Below are positions 35,320 to 46,800 of a stretch of 64,000 nucleotides of DNA, one piece after another. The translations under genes and the position numbers were made by a program. The notes beneath the pieces were generated by a model that saw only the letters and a program-made list of their open reading frames with translations, was not told the origin of the DNA and did no database searches. Source of the stretch: Artemia franciscana (Eukaryota > Arthropoda > Branchiopoda > Anostraca > Artemiidae); contig NC_088867.1 of NCBI RefSeq assembly GCF_032884065.1, forward strand, positions 57,982,675 to 58,046,674, written 5' to 3'. The first letter of the stretch is position 1, and every line of letters starts with the position of its first letter.

Positions 35320-36790
35320 AGTCCTGGAATGCTTTTTATGGCACTTGGTATCTATCAAGTGACATATAGCGATCGCTAATTCGGTCTGTCTCTCTGGCCC
35401 GGTTTTGCTACTTTAGGCACTTCCGGGTAAGGTAAGACAATGAAATTTGGCATGTGTATCAGGAATCAGACCAGATTAAATTAATAGTTTTCGTTTTCCC
35501 CATTAGACCATCTGGGGGGAGTGGGGGAACGGTTAAATCGGAAAAATTAGAAAAAATTAGGCATTTTTAACTTACGAACGGATGATCGCATCTTAATGAA
35601 ATTCCATGTTTGGAAAGATATCGTGTCTCAGAGCTTTTATTTTAAATTCCTTCTCGATCCAAAAATATTGGGAGAATTGGGGGAGGGAACCTAAAATTTT
35701 GAAAAATGCTTAGAGTGGAGGGATCATGATGAAACTTGGTTGGAAAAATAAACACGAGTCCTAGATACGTGATTGACATAACCAGAATGGATCCGCTCTC
35801 TTTGGGGCAGTTGGGCAGGGGGAGAGTTAATTCTGAAAAATTCGAAAAAATGAGGTATATTTAACTTACGAAGGAGTAATCGGATCTTAATGAAATTTGA
35901 TGTCTGGAAGGATGTCAGGTTACAGAGCTCTTATTTTATATCCCGACGGGATCCGATGACATTGGGGTGAGTTGGGGGGAACCTAAAATCCTGGAAAACG
36001 CTTAGAGTGGAGGGATCAGGATGAAACTTGGTGGAAAAATAAGCACAAGTCTTAGACACGTGATTGACATAACCGGAATAGATCTGCTCTCTTTGGTGGA
36101 GCTGGAGGTTGTTAATTTGGAAAAATTGAGGTATTTTTAACTTTAGAATGAGTGATCGGATTCTAATGAAATTTGATATTTAGAAGGAGCTCATGTCTCA
36201 GAGCTGTAACTTCAAATACCGACCAGATCTGTTGACATTGGGGAGATTCGGAGGGTGAACCCGAAAACTTGGAAAACGCTTAGAGTGGAGATATTGGGAA
36301 GAAACTTGGTGGGTAGAATAAACAAATGCCGTTGGAACGTGATTGACGTAACAGGAATTGATCAGCTCTCTTTGGGGGAGTTAGGGGGTGGGGCTCAGAG
36401 CTTTAGCAACTTTGGTGCTTCTAGACGTGCTAGGACGATAAAAATTGATAGGCGAGTCAGGGAGCTGCACAAATTGACTTGATAAAATTGTTTTTCCGAT
36501 TCGACCATCTAGGGAGCTGAAGGGAGAGGAAAAATTATAAAAATTGAAGTATTTTTAACTTACGAGTGGGTTATCGGCTCTCAGTGAATTTGATATTTAG
36601 AAGGACCTTGTGTCTCAGAGCTCTTATTTTAAATACCAACCGGCATTAAGCCTCGAATTTTCCTTTTATATCAATCTATTGATTCTTAGAATTTTGCTAG
36701 AGACCATACCATATGAGCTCTTGGCTCTTAACTCTTCCGACTTCGTCACAAGTGCCATATGAGCTCTTAGCTCTTGTTTTTATAGAAAAA
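35320..36790 (-). repeat. R2 element, inverted copy with both head and tail
   Basis: The tail palindrome (tggcacttggtatctatcaagt type) lies at ~35338-35362 and the head (gagctcttagctcttgttt) at ~36755-36780. Units recur with marker positions near 35650, 35946 and 36228. The extra ~110-bp block is at 36400-36520, next to the head as in the 5.2-kb copy. This copy shows the full head-units-tail order. Confidence 0.85.
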
Positions 36791-38035
36791 GAATTACCGC
36801 ATCTTTGTGCTAAATTAAATAATCAATCAATCCTTTTATTGATACTAATTACAAAACGATAAAATAGACCAATACTTCAAATATAATTATTAAAGCAATC
36901 AATTGGTGAAGCAATTCTTTCAGTTTGAATTTTGATAATTTAGAGGAGTAGATTTATGCTCCGAAATTGAGTTCAAAGCTGGAAAACCAGTCACTTCTAA
37001 TTGGAATATTTGTGGAAATATAAGAATATTCTAAAACGTACTCTTGAGTATTGCTAAAAAGAGACCATCAAAACATGGTGTTGTTAAAAGTTTGGCATCA
37101 AAGAGTAAGACCATTTAATGACTAAAAATAGGGTCAGATAAACATGTATTATAACATTAGTTAGCTTTACCAAATAGTAACAACGATATGAAATATAATT
37201 TTTGGAATATGAAGTAAATCGGTAACTTGGTCGTAAGCCATCAGCCAGCAATGACGCATGTTCGAAGTTGACGGACTAACCTGAAAACTCGGATTGTGAG
37301 AGAGGGGTGTAGTTACTACAGCATTAATTTTAGCATTATCAATGGCTGCAATATTTTTCTTTTTCATTTGTATGAATTTCTTATTAATTTCATTAAGCCT
37401 TTTTTTATTATTTCTTTTATTAATGTTTGTAAAAATTAGTTTCGGAATCTGTGATAGTAATACAGAAGAGGACCCAATAAATTATATATAAGCGTTTTAA
37501 AGCAATAAGTATACGAGTGTCTTCGGGAGGGGGGATATTTTCATATGTAATATGCAGTTCTATTTGTTATAGGTAATCTTGGTACTTTGACAGTACGTGG
37601 TCCCTAAGACCCTCTCCCCCTGCACACATAAATACCTGATTTAAAACGTATCACCTTGAGACAATCATTTACTAGGGTAAATTAGAAAGTTAGGTATACT
37701 TTAAATTAGCAAGGTTATGAAAACAGAAATACTTTTTTGCCAGTTTGATCCATCTTAGCTGGCTGAGAACACGGATTTTCTTGTATTTTCTTTTGGTTAT
37801 TTCAGGTTATGAAGTTTTTAGGACAATAAATGTTTCTCTAAGTACCCACATTGAGCCAAATAAATGAATAAGTGAAGCTAATTAGTTAAATTTTACAAAG
37901 TTCTTCGTCTGAAAAAACTCAAACATAACAACTTTATCGATCCCCGAAGATGACAACTTACGATTATCAAATTGTCAGGTAAGGCCGTATCAAAGGTGGA
38001 GGGAGCACGGTCTATGTGCACTGTACTACTAGTCC
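36791..38035. other. No gene recognised
   Basis: AT-rich, with no convincing exon. A short minus frame at 37367-37167 (NMRHCWLMAYDQVTDLLHIP) is not matched to any family I know and has no support beyond being open. Confidence 0.5.
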
Positions 38036-38339
38036 ACAAAAGATTTTTTCACAAGGAGAAACTCTTTCTTTCCCTTGGAAAACTGAAAATCACCAACGCC
38101 ATCTAAACTTCGGTGATTGACCATTTGTCTTATTTTGGATACATTAAATGTTTGTAAGAGTAAATGAAGTGGCGTAATGTCGGGAATGAAATTGCCAGGT
38201 CAAAGTTGAAAAACTTACATAGACCTGCCAGGACTTTCCACGCTAATCCAGTTCTACTTAGCGAAGATTTGATTTCGACATGACCTTTCATGTCATGCTG
38301 ACATGTGACTTGCAGACATGACATACATGTTATGTTTGT

Positions 38340-38523
38340 TAACAACGGTGCAGCACCAAGCCTCTTGAAGCCAACACAGGAACATCCAAATTTATTCAAA
38401 ACTTCCCTCTTTACACCCTCCCAGGTATTCCCCATTTCCTTTAAATCTTTCCTTACGACATCCTCCCATCCTAATTTGGTTCGACCTGTTTTTCGTTTGG
38501 TGCTAGATGGTTGGCCGACAGAG
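38340..38523 (-). pseudogene. 3' end of the endonuclease-RT LINE (about 60 codons)
   Basis: An open minus frame reads SVGQPSSTKRKTGRTKLGWE, DVVRKDLKEMGNTWEGVKRE and VLNKF, then CSCVGFKRLGAAPLL, the C-terminal end of the LINE family seen at 27.0-28.4 kb. It is severely 5' truncated. The partner fragment at 52225-52430 starts at the same codon. Confidence 0.88.
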
Positions 38524-38734
38524 ACTTAAAACTTTTTGACTTGAAATAATATTTAAAAACAATACCGATTAGATACTAATTAGTTCTGTCAATTATCCAG
38601 CTGGCTTTGATGTTTTTTTATTCTATTAAAAATGTCGCCAGACGCTAAAATGTTAGAAGCACTAGTGAATATCCACCATGTTAAATTACCTAAGATCTAA
38701 CTCTAATGAGTTTCCCAGTCTCTTTGGTATAATT

Positions 38735-40397
38735 TAAAAAAAAAAAAGTTTTTTTTAGCTGAAAGTAAGGAGCAACATTAATACTTAAAACAGACAGAAA
38801 TTACTCCGTATATGAAAGGGGCTTTTCCTCCTCAATCCCCTGCTCTTTACGCTAAATTTTGACTCTTTCTCTTAACTTTACTTTTTAAAACAGTAAAAAA
38901 CTTTAGTGTACAGAGTTGGAAATTGAGGAGGAATAGCTCCTTCCATATACGGAGTAATTTCTGTCCGTTTTAATGTCGCTATTACTTTCAGCAAAAAAGC
39001 TTGTTTGTTTATTTAATTTCTGAACGTTTTTGAATTAACACCTCTTTTGATTTTGGCTCTCTTCACATAAATAAATAAAACGAAATTTTTAAATCAATTT
39101 TTTCTAGCTGAATGGCTTTCTCATAGTTCTAATTGGAAAATTTTGAGAAGAAAAGGAGCAGGGAGGAGGCCTAGTTGCCCTCCAATTTTTAGATTACTTA
39201 AAAAGACAACTGGAACTTTTAATTTCTTACGAACGTTTCCATTAGTAGAAAATATACGTAGCTTACGAATTAACTTAAGTAAAGAACCTATGTTCGTATG
39301 TTTTTATTACGTATATTAGGGGGCTCACCCCCTCGTCAATACCTCGGTCTTTACACTAAAGCTTAAATTTTGTCCCAGTTCCTTAAAAATGACCTCTGAA
39401 TCACAAAGGCCGTAGAATAAATAGTTGAAATTACTAAAAATACTTTAGCGTAAATAGCGAGGTATTACGAGGAGGCTAATCCCTCATATGCGTAATAATT
39501 TCTGTTCGTCTTAAGTTTTAATCCTGATCCTTACTTTCAGTTGATAAACTTCATATATATTTTTTCGTTTTTTTTTTTTAATAATGCTAGAAAACCCTGC
39601 ACCACCTTCATTGAAATTCTCTTCCCCCATGGCAAATTCCTCCATAGAAAGATCCTCCCATGTAGACCCCCCTCACCCAAATCCAAAAATTTCCTCCTGA
39701 AAACGTCTGTACACATCCCAATAACCATTACTATATGTAAACACTGGTCAAAGTTTATAACTTGCAGGCCCTCCCACATGGACTGTGGGGGAGTAAGCCG
39801 TCCCCAAAGACAATAGTTAATAGGTTGAATAGGAATCGACTATGGTGAATAAAATGACTATCTCAGAATTTTGATTTGGTGACTTTGGGAGAAAATGAGC
39901 GTGGGAGGGGGCCTAGGTTTCCTCCTATGTTTTTGGTCACTTAAAAAGGGCGCTATAGCTTTTAATTTTCCGTTAGAATAAGCCCTCTTGGGACATTCTA
40001 AGGCAACTCCCACCCCTGGGGAAAAAAAACAACAAACATCCGTGATCTGTCTTCTGGCAGAAAATGCGAAATTTCACATTTTTGTAGATAGGAGCTTAAA
40101 ACTTCTACATTAGGGTTATCTGATACGCTGAATCTTATGGTGTGATATTCGTTAATATTGCATGAGTCTTAGGGGCTGTTTCTTTCTATTTTCCAAAATA
40201 AGGCAAATTTTCTCAGGCTTGTAACTTTTGATGGGTAAGACTAAACTTGATGAAACTTATATATTTAAAATCAACATAAAAATACGATTCTTTTGATGTA
40301 ACTATTGGTACCGAAATTCCATGTTTTTAGTTTTGGTTACTATTGTGCTGGGTCCCTCCTTACTACAGTTCGTTACCACTAACTGTTTGATGCGTTA
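38735..40397 (-). repeat. R1 copy in the left inverted arm
   Basis: It reads leftward from the head hairpin (cagttcgttaccactaactg at ~40368-40387) to the fold-back tail at 38735-39010. It shares with the right-arm copy the uncommon text cattaaaacggaca in the tail (its complement in this arm), where other copies read cattaaaacttaaaacgaac. Confidence 0.83.
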
Positions 40398-42369
40398 CGC
40401 CCCGCTTTTTTTAAAAACTTAAAGGAATCTATGCATTTTGTTTTAATTATATTTTGGAAGTTAAAGATTTTCAAATTTATGCCATTGTTTCCTTTAAGAG
40501 CCAGTCAGTTTTCATTAGTAATCCAAGATTTAAATTTGAAAAGGGCCTCATTTGAAATTGGGTGACAAGAGAACTCAGAAGTGTGTCATTCATTTGTGAC
40601 CATGATATCATCCCATACCTTTTCCAGATAGATAGTTCCTCAAAAACGTAATAGTACCCCCCTGAAGCTAAACCAGAAACCTGTCAATAGCAGGGTAAAG
40701 AACAATGTTTTCTCCAGCTATGTGGTTGGCCCAATAAGCTGAGCCCTCATCATCAGTAACCAGTATGTGTAGGATTCATCCTTATTACTTGCAAGAGTGA
40801 TATAAGGCAATCAAGTTAGTATGTAATATGGCAAATTAGTTATTTGCCCTGAGGTTAAGAGTTAATATATAGCTTGTCAAGCTAACCCTTTCCCCCCAAA
40901 GTCATCTGATCAAAATTTTCAAATGGTTATTTTATTCAGCATTATTGAAAAATCCAATAACTATGCCTGGTATATCTGTATTATAGCAAACCCACTAAAG
41001 TTCTTGATCTGAGTAGAGCTGATTTCTCTGACAATAAATGAAATTTATTAAGTTTGACAGGTGTAGTGACAGAGAATAATTTCTCCTATGGAAGTTAAAA
41101 TGAATATTTAGGATTTGCCAAGGCCTGAAGAAGAGGGAATTAGACTTTTCCAAGATAAAGGGGTGTTGCCCAAAACATAACAGTGTGTCAATGGAAACAA
41201 CATGACTTAATGCTTTTTCAATAAAAAGCCTTTTCGGAAGTGAACAACTAAGCCATGAAGGAAAAGTCGGTAAGTGTGTCAACACGTGGTTTGCTGATAG
41301 TAACATTTTATTAATTTCCTTAATTTTCTTCTGTAGTTTCCATAATTGCGTTAATAAAATATCATGTTTTCATCCTGTTTTGATATATTTCACCGAGCTT
41401 CACTTCTTGAGTCCTGTTTTGATATATTTCACCGAACTTCACTTCTTGAATGGGGTCACTATAATACATAAGTACCTATGTCCTTAGGGACAAAATAACC
41501 CCCCAATGTCCTTAGGGAGAGCTCAGAAATGAGCTCTCCCTAAGGAGAGGCTGTAAGCTCAGAAATTTGCTCATTGTTTACATATGGTATTTGTTATTTT
41601 GAAGTTAATATATTTTCTCTGGGGGGTGGCCAATTGGAGTCGGTTTCTGTATGAAGAATTTTGAGTGGAGAGAAAAATTGACCGGGGATTATTTTTTCAG
41701 GGAAGATTTACATTGGGGAAATTTCACAAAATTCCTATACGAAATTCCTTTTAATTTTCTTACTTTCTTTTTACCAACTCAATTTTGAATGTGGAGATGA
41801 TGTGGGAATTATCCGAGGTATTTTCAGCGTGTTTTGATTTCTGGGAAAAATTTCCATGTAGGGTGGATTTCCGAAGTGATCGAGAAAACGGTTATATATT
41901 AACGTATATTTCAAAAGAAAGTAAGTTCAGGTGAATTTTTCTCACTGAATCCTCCGCAATAAATTTTCGGCGAGGATGGAACTGTCTCGAGGAAATTTCG
42001 CAGAGGGGTGGCACTGTATTTTACAATGAAATATAATTTCTACAGATGAATATTCCGTGAGGGAGAGGGAAATTTTTCATGAAGGGTGAGTCAGACTTAC
42101 TGCCCTTATTTGAAAAACGATCACTAATTAGATACGAAAGATCAAGTCTTTTTTTAAAAGGAAGGAAGGAGCAACATTAAAGCTCAAATCAAACAAAATT
42201 GATCTGTATATGAATGGATTGCCTCCCTTCTCAATACCTTGCTGTTTAAGCTAAAGTTTTAATATTGTCCTAGCTTTTTTTTCAGTAACAGATACTGAAA
42301 CACAAGGGCTGTTTAAATAGAATAGGAAGCTTTTTTAAACTAGCTAAAACTTTAGCGTAAAGAGCAAGG
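40398..42369. other. Insert in the left arm: R3-like repeat, small duplications, no gene
   Basis: The right arm has only ~75 bp at the matching place. 41640-42370 resembles R3 and ends with fold-back text (gtaaagagcaaggtactgag). A ~42-bp tandem duplication (cctgttttgatatatttcac) lies at ~41371-41453, and a perfect hairpin at 41509-41546. A 103-residue minus frame at 41306-40995 is open but not recognised. Confidence 0.6.
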
Positions 42370-42750
42370 TACTGAGGATAATGTAAGGCTTAGAGGGGAT
42401 TTGATGATATAGTATATATTTTATTAAAAAGGTAATAACCAGAATTGTCTTTTTCCGCATTCATAGTGTCTATTTCTTCAAATGATTTATGTATATATAT
42501 TTCAGGTCTATTTCCATTAATTTGCTAATTTTCTACTAACCTATTAATTTGCTAATTTCTGCTTCCATTAATTTGCTAATTTTCTAATAAAAACTCACTA
42601 CAGAACCAAGCTACCTGAGACAAGCACTGCTGCATACTCTCCTCCTACATCCCAATTTACTCAAAGCTTAACTCTTTACCCCGCTTCTGATTTTCTATTT
42701 TAGTTAAATTCTTCGATATTTCAGCGGTTACTTTAAAAAGATATTTCTGC
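42370..42750. repeat. Inverted-block segment with LINE 3' end and attaatttgctaatttt mini-repeats
   Basis: It matches 49975-50310 reversed. The minus strand near 42690-42600 carries the last codons of the endonuclease-RT LINE (ggtagcttggttctgtagtg type), followed by copies of attagcaaattaatgg. In the right arm the same end reads gtgctgccgtgagttgtt. Confidence 0.75.
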
Positions 42751-44539
42751 GAAAATTATAGATTGAATCAAGCACATTTTTTTAGTTAAAAATCTCTAAA
42801 TATTCAATCTTGGGAACCTTGAAAGAATATAAACCTTTGCCATATTTCAGACAGAAAAAATTAAAGACATATAAATTCTCACTTAATAGCTCAAATCATA
42901 GCACATTTGGTTAAAAAGGTAAAAAAAAGACCCCCCCCCCCCGCAACTCATATTTTCCCAAAATACATCTGATAGAAATTTTGAGATGTCTATTTGTTGT
43001 CGTAGAAACTTCAAAAAAGGCTCATTCGATTGAAAACTGAAAGGGGGACAACTAGCCCCCCTCTTACGCCCACCATTTCCCCACATCACATCCATTTCCC
43101 CACCAAACACATCCAATCAAAATTTTGAGATTGCAATTTGTTCAATATAATTGAAAGCTCCGGAAATTGTGTCTTAGATGATTATATCCCTCTCCAACCC
43201 TTCAAGGCAAGAGTTGTAAGTTATATGCCCTGGGTGCATATAAAGTTTACGTATAGAAACATCAGACGGGGGATGATTGGATTGGTATTGCGACGTTCTA
43301 GTGGCATGTATAAGATTCAGAGTTATTGGAGGGTGAATACCCTCCCCCCAAATCTCGTATTTTCCCGAAATGCATCTGATAGAAATTTTGAGATGGTCAT
43401 TTGTTGTCGTAGGAACTTCGAGAAGATTTCATTCAATAAAAAATTAAAAGGGCTAGTGCTCTTTTCAATATTTGAAAGTGATTGAAGGGCAACCAACCCC
43501 TCCTCCCATGCCTACCATTTCCCCAAACACTTCTAATCAAAATTTTGAGATAGCTATTTTGTTCAACATAATTCAAAGGTCCTGAAATTGTGTTTTTAAG
43601 GATGAAAAACCTCCCACAGTCCTCAAGGCAAGGGTTGTAAGCTATGCCCTGTGGGTATATAAGGTTTATATAGAAAGGGTGTTCTAGTGTCCTTTTAGAG
43701 ATTAAGAGTGATCGAGGGGTGGATATCCCCCTCACCACTCCTCATATTTTCACGATCTGAATCGTATTTTCAAAGGTTGTATGTTATGCCCTGGGGCATA
43801 TAAGGTTTATATAGAAAGGGTGATCATATATACTTCGGAGGGGGCTCTTTGGATTGCTAATCAGGAGTTCTAGTGTTCTTTTCAACACTGAGAGCGATCA
43901 AAAGGTGGATATTCCCCAAGCCTCGTATTTTCTTAAAATGTATCGGATAAAAATTTAGAGATGGTTATTTGTTGTCGTAGAAACTTCGAAAATTCGATAG
44001 GAAATTCGATTGGAAATTCAAATGCCTAGTGCCTTTTTTATTAGTCAAGGTGATTGGAGGGTGACAAACCCCCCCCCCCCCTCCGTACGCCCATTAATTC
44101 CTAAAACACATCAAATAAAAGTTTTGAGATAGCTATTTTGTACAGCGTATTTGAAAGGTCACGACTAAAACTGAAGACTAAAGCATAGTTTGCACTTTGC
44201 TGAAAAAAAAAGGATTCTGGATTGTCAGTATAGTATACATATACTGATATATATTCCTTAAAGTTTTAATAATTTTTGTTTATTAAAGATGAAAAAGAAA
44301 AAATATTTGAAACATATTTTGTCATTCAATACCTAAAGCAATGAAGGTGAAATTTTCAAGAAATTTTTAGGGGGAAAGATAAATTGAAACATAATTGCCC
44401 CTCTGTATGCAGGTTGTCAAAAGGGTGTAACAGATATATCAAAAAAGGGTTGTCAAAAGGGTAAAACAGTTAGGTGTTAGAAGTTGAAACTAACAGGGCT
44501 TGTTGTGAGGAGCTTTTAACTAACCAAAAGAAAATATTG
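42751..44539. repeat. Degenerate tandem repeats related to R1/R3
   Basis: Markers recur in order: gaaattttgagatg...tttgttgtcgtag near 42970, 43380 and 43950; ttttgagatagctattttgt near 43120 (partial), 43540 and 44125; tataaggtttatatagaaag near 43660 and 43800. Unit lengths are about 400-570 bp. C runs occur at ~42930 and ~44070. No protein. Confidence 0.65.
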
Positions 44540-46800
44540 CATCCTAATGCTTCTGCTTCTACTCATTCTATAATTACTGTTGCTATTATTACTGCCTCTT
44601 TAACTGCAACTGCTACAAAAGCTTAGGCTATTAGAACTAATTCTACAGCTACTACTACTACTACTATTAAAACTAAGGGTATTAAGGCGACAATGGAATA
44701 TGTAAACATTCCTATTTTATATTTTATATAATATTATAATTTTATATAATAAGGCTGATTATATATTTTTATACTTTAAAGTATAGTCAATAGTTTTGAC
44801 TTCAATAGCTCCTCCCCCCATTTGGTAGAAAATTGGAATTACTGGTTCCTTTTAAGTCAAAAATGATGGATGGCAACTAGCCCCCCTCCCACATAGCTAA
44901 CTCTTCCTTCACTAAATGTATCAAATTGAAAATTTTAGATAATCATTTTCTTCAAATAGTCCAAAAACACATAAAAATACCTCCAGTGTTAGGATAATCT
45001 ACCAGAACCCTGGGCTGAGTGTTGTAAGTTACACAATGGTCTACCTCTTTCTTCACCGAATGTATTTAATTGAAATTGTGAAATAGTCATTTTGCTCCAA
45101 ATAGTCCAAAAAATACATAAAAATCCCTCCATTGTTGACATAATCCGCCAGAACCCTGGGCCAAGGGCTGTAAGTTATGCCATGGGGGCCTATAAAGTTT
45201 TTAAGGAATGGATGGTCATATAAACTTCAAATGGGGCTCATAGACATTGGAAGTTATAATGCCCTTTTTAAGAGCCAAAAGTGATTTGAGAGCAACCAGT
45301 CCCCCCCCCCCACACACACACCCATCAATTAAAAAAAATGCCAGAAAGGTTTTGAGACATCTTTTTTTTCAGTTTTGTTGAAAAGTTAAGTAATTAAGCG
45401 TTTGGAGGTTTCGATTCCCTTTCTCCGGGGCCTCAGGGCAAGGTCCGTAAGCTAAGCAATTTGTTCATTGTTTATATATAATATATGCTATTGAAAAAAG
45501 GTATGCATGTTTGACTTCTACTTTCCCAAAACGCGAAGCGCATTATTGAGAGTATTTCAGGGAATGTAACGGGGAGTGTTGAACTATATGAAAACATGTT
45601 ATATGTATATGGGTTGTCAAAAGGGCATGACTTAGGCACGACTGAGTATATTAGTTTAGAACCTTCCGGAAATGATAAGGAAAGTAATCAATTGACCAAA
45701 AAGGTAGTGTTTGCATGCTACTACTGCTGCTACCAAAGCTACTACTGCTACTACTACCACTACTGAACAGAAGTAAAACTATTGTAACTAAATTGTAACT
45801 AAAACTACAACTTCTGTAGTGAGTGCTACTAAGGATGAGGACATTAAAGTAAAAATCTGAGGAAATGTTGAGGGAAAAGTTGAACCAAATCAAAACATAC
45901 TATTTGCATACATATTACTGATACGGGCGTATTAGCATTATTTTTGGAACGGTTTATTGTATCAAGATGAAAATACATGGGTATCATGAGTTAATGTTCA
46001 GTTGACCAAAAGGCAAAATTTAACTGCTATTACTGGTATTAATACTCCTGCTACTACTGTCATTACTACAAAACAGAATCCAAAACATACTATGTGTCTG
46101 CAGATTGTCAAAAGGGTGCATCTCAAAAATGGATATGGACATTAAAATGAAACTTTCATAGAATACTTAAGGGGGGAAATCAATTGACAAAAAGGTAATA
46201 TATGCGTGTCACTATTAAGACTTCAACCACTGTTACGTTTACTAATACTGCTACTAAACTACTACAGTTACTACTTCAATTGCAACAAAGCATTAAGATG
46301 AAAAGGAGGTCAAAAGTGCAAAAGCTAAGGGTATTCAAGCTAAAATGTTGAACAATATTCAAAACACATTTAACTAAATCCAAAAATGTTATGCCAACAT
46401 AGGTTGATGATATTAAGTTGAAACTTTTATCGTGTATTGAAAGGATTAAAAAAACTAAAGGATTTATTTTCGTATTCTACTACTAAGGCTTCTACTGAAA
46501 CCACAATTATTGCCAATACACAAGTGAAGGGTTTTAAGGTAAAGCTTTCAAGGAATAATTTGGCGGATGTTGAACTAAATCAAAAAAAAGTATGATCATG
46601 CAGATTGTCAAAAGGGTGACAAAGTGATGTCACAACAACAGCTTAAATTATTGAATTAGACGTTTGAGGGTAAGTTATGGCGGACGTTGACTTAGCCAGA
46701 AGACACTTTGTTTATTCTTTTAATACTAGTTCTATGGTTAGTATAACTAATGACACAAAAAATATTAAGAAGAAACTTTTTGGGAGTGTTTAAGAGAAGT
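44540..46800. repeat. Degenerate repeats with TAC/TGC trinucleotide stretches
   Basis: gattgtcaaaagggtg-type text recurs near 44452, 45612, 46107 and 46600, each followed within ~100-150 bp by runs such as ctactactactactatta and by attaag...gaaact. Similar text is at 23.0 kb and, reversed, at 49.35-49.97 kb. The C-terminal tails of the LINE family here end in GTAGTAGT, so such stretches may be tail-derived; this is an inference. Confidence 0.6.

Larger units (their letters stand above)
38036..46800 (+). repeat. Left (expanded) arm of a large inverted block
   Basis: Five pieces of this arm occur in reverse order and orientation in 49330-52682. They are 38036-38690 (opposite 52020-52682), 38735-40397 (opposite 50385-52000), 42370-42750 (opposite 49975-50310), 44540-44700 (opposite 49800-49970) and ~46600-46800 (opposite 49330-49520). 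Between them this arm carries extra sequence of about 2.0, 1.8 and 1.9 kb that the right arm lacks. Confidence 0.8.

Noticed and set aside
40995-41306. 103-residue minus frame containing PTFPSWL, a short string also found in the C-terminal part of RFC1
   Set aside because: The match is only about seven residues. It lies upstream of the RFC1 BRCT exon on that strand, the wrong order for a C-terminal exon, and inside an insert absent from the paired arm. Taken as chance.
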